A DNA stretch of 63,072 nt from CBFIGX01 sp965662265. GTDB taxonomy: Bacteria; Bacteroidota; Bacteroidia; Flavobacteriales; UBA7430. The stretch lies in NCBI GenBank assembly GCA_965662265.1, contig CBFIGX010000010.1, positions 1-63,072 of the forward strand, read 5' to 3'. Below, piece after piece: positions 63,010 through 63,072 of the stretch (its first letter is position 1; every line of letters begins with the position of its first letter). Both the position numbers and the translations under genes were made by a program. Below the pieces are notes generated by a model that was not told the origin of the DNA, searched no databases, and saw only the letters and a program-made list of their open reading frames with translations.

Positions 63010-63072
63010 TTAATCAAAGACTACGGGGTACTGGACTGTTTGGTAGTCTATTTCAATATCGAGTATATAATA
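63010..63072 (-). CDS. C-terminal fragment of an unidentified gene (runs off the window)
   Basis: Only the last 20 residues (ending IDYQTVQYPVVFD) and a TAA stop are in the window. The terminator directly behind supports it being a genuine gene end. Too short to identify. Confidence 0.5.
   Translation of the reverse strand, partial: YYILDIEIDYQTVQYPVVFD

Overview
The window looks like a chromosomal contig of a marine-type member of the Bacteroidetes (Flavobacteriia, Cryomorphaceae/Crocinitomicaceae-like). The evidence is the low G+C content, a type IX secretion/gliding block (porU, porV, a PorP/SprF protein, gldJ next to murF), TonB receptors with a DUF4249 lipoprotein, promoters matching the Bacteroidetes -7 element TAnnTTTG, and secreted proteins with type IX sorting tails. 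No insertion sequence, prophage, rRNA or CRISPR array was seen. There is one 97-N assembly gap (35974-36070).

Region 1 (about 0.3-14.4 kb) is aromatic catabolism. A short-chain dehydrogenase and paaE (minus) diverge from paaG-paaH-paaI-thiolase (plus). After two small genes come paaY (minus), a Crp/Fnr regulator, a YceI protein, and a tight run paaZ - ABM-like protein - enoyl-CoA hydratase - fused 2-oxoacid dehydrogenase E1. The epoxidase core paaABCD and the ligase paaK are not in the window. The E1 fusion and, past a terminator and an odd tRNA-like gene, an Lrp regulator and a HisC-like aminotransferase would fit a phenylalanine to phenylpyruvate to phenylacetyl-CoA route; this is inference.

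Region 2 (16.3-30.1 kb) is housekeeping and secretion: pdhC-pdhA, ispF-porV-porU (minus), then PorP/SprF, gldJ and murF (plus), mpl, and a small DUF6438 lipoprotein.

Region 3 (30.2-36.3 kb) holds two large modular secreted proteins and a fasciclin protein broken by the N gap. Region 4 (36.4-47.3 kb) is a carotenoid and light-response block: crtI-crtB-hypothetical-idi-crtZ-lycopene cyclase (minus), a divergent SDR-RND pair, a Nudix hydrolase, and a CarH-like MerR regulator with intact B12-binding motifs followed by SRPBCC, DUF2452 and TIGR01777 genes. Three promoters in and beside this block carry the same long dyad, TKTGTRTA-N18-TATACAAA, which I propose as the regulator's operator.

Region 5 (47.3-63.1 kb) has further secreted proteins, an operon of a T9SS cargo protein, two TonB receptors and a DUF4249 lipoprotein, a 1484-residue protein with 30 cysteine-pair repeats, a GT90-like glycosyltransferase, a PhoX-like phosphatase, a decayed sorting-tail gene, and the end of a gene cut by the window edge. 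Four secreted proteins share a C-terminal module (GWN...FNGIG...PGxGYQ) that I cannot name. Together with the shared NMT/WGDD module and a short GQE...DGTVEK tail, they form a module-shuffling secreted family, the most novel-looking protein content here.
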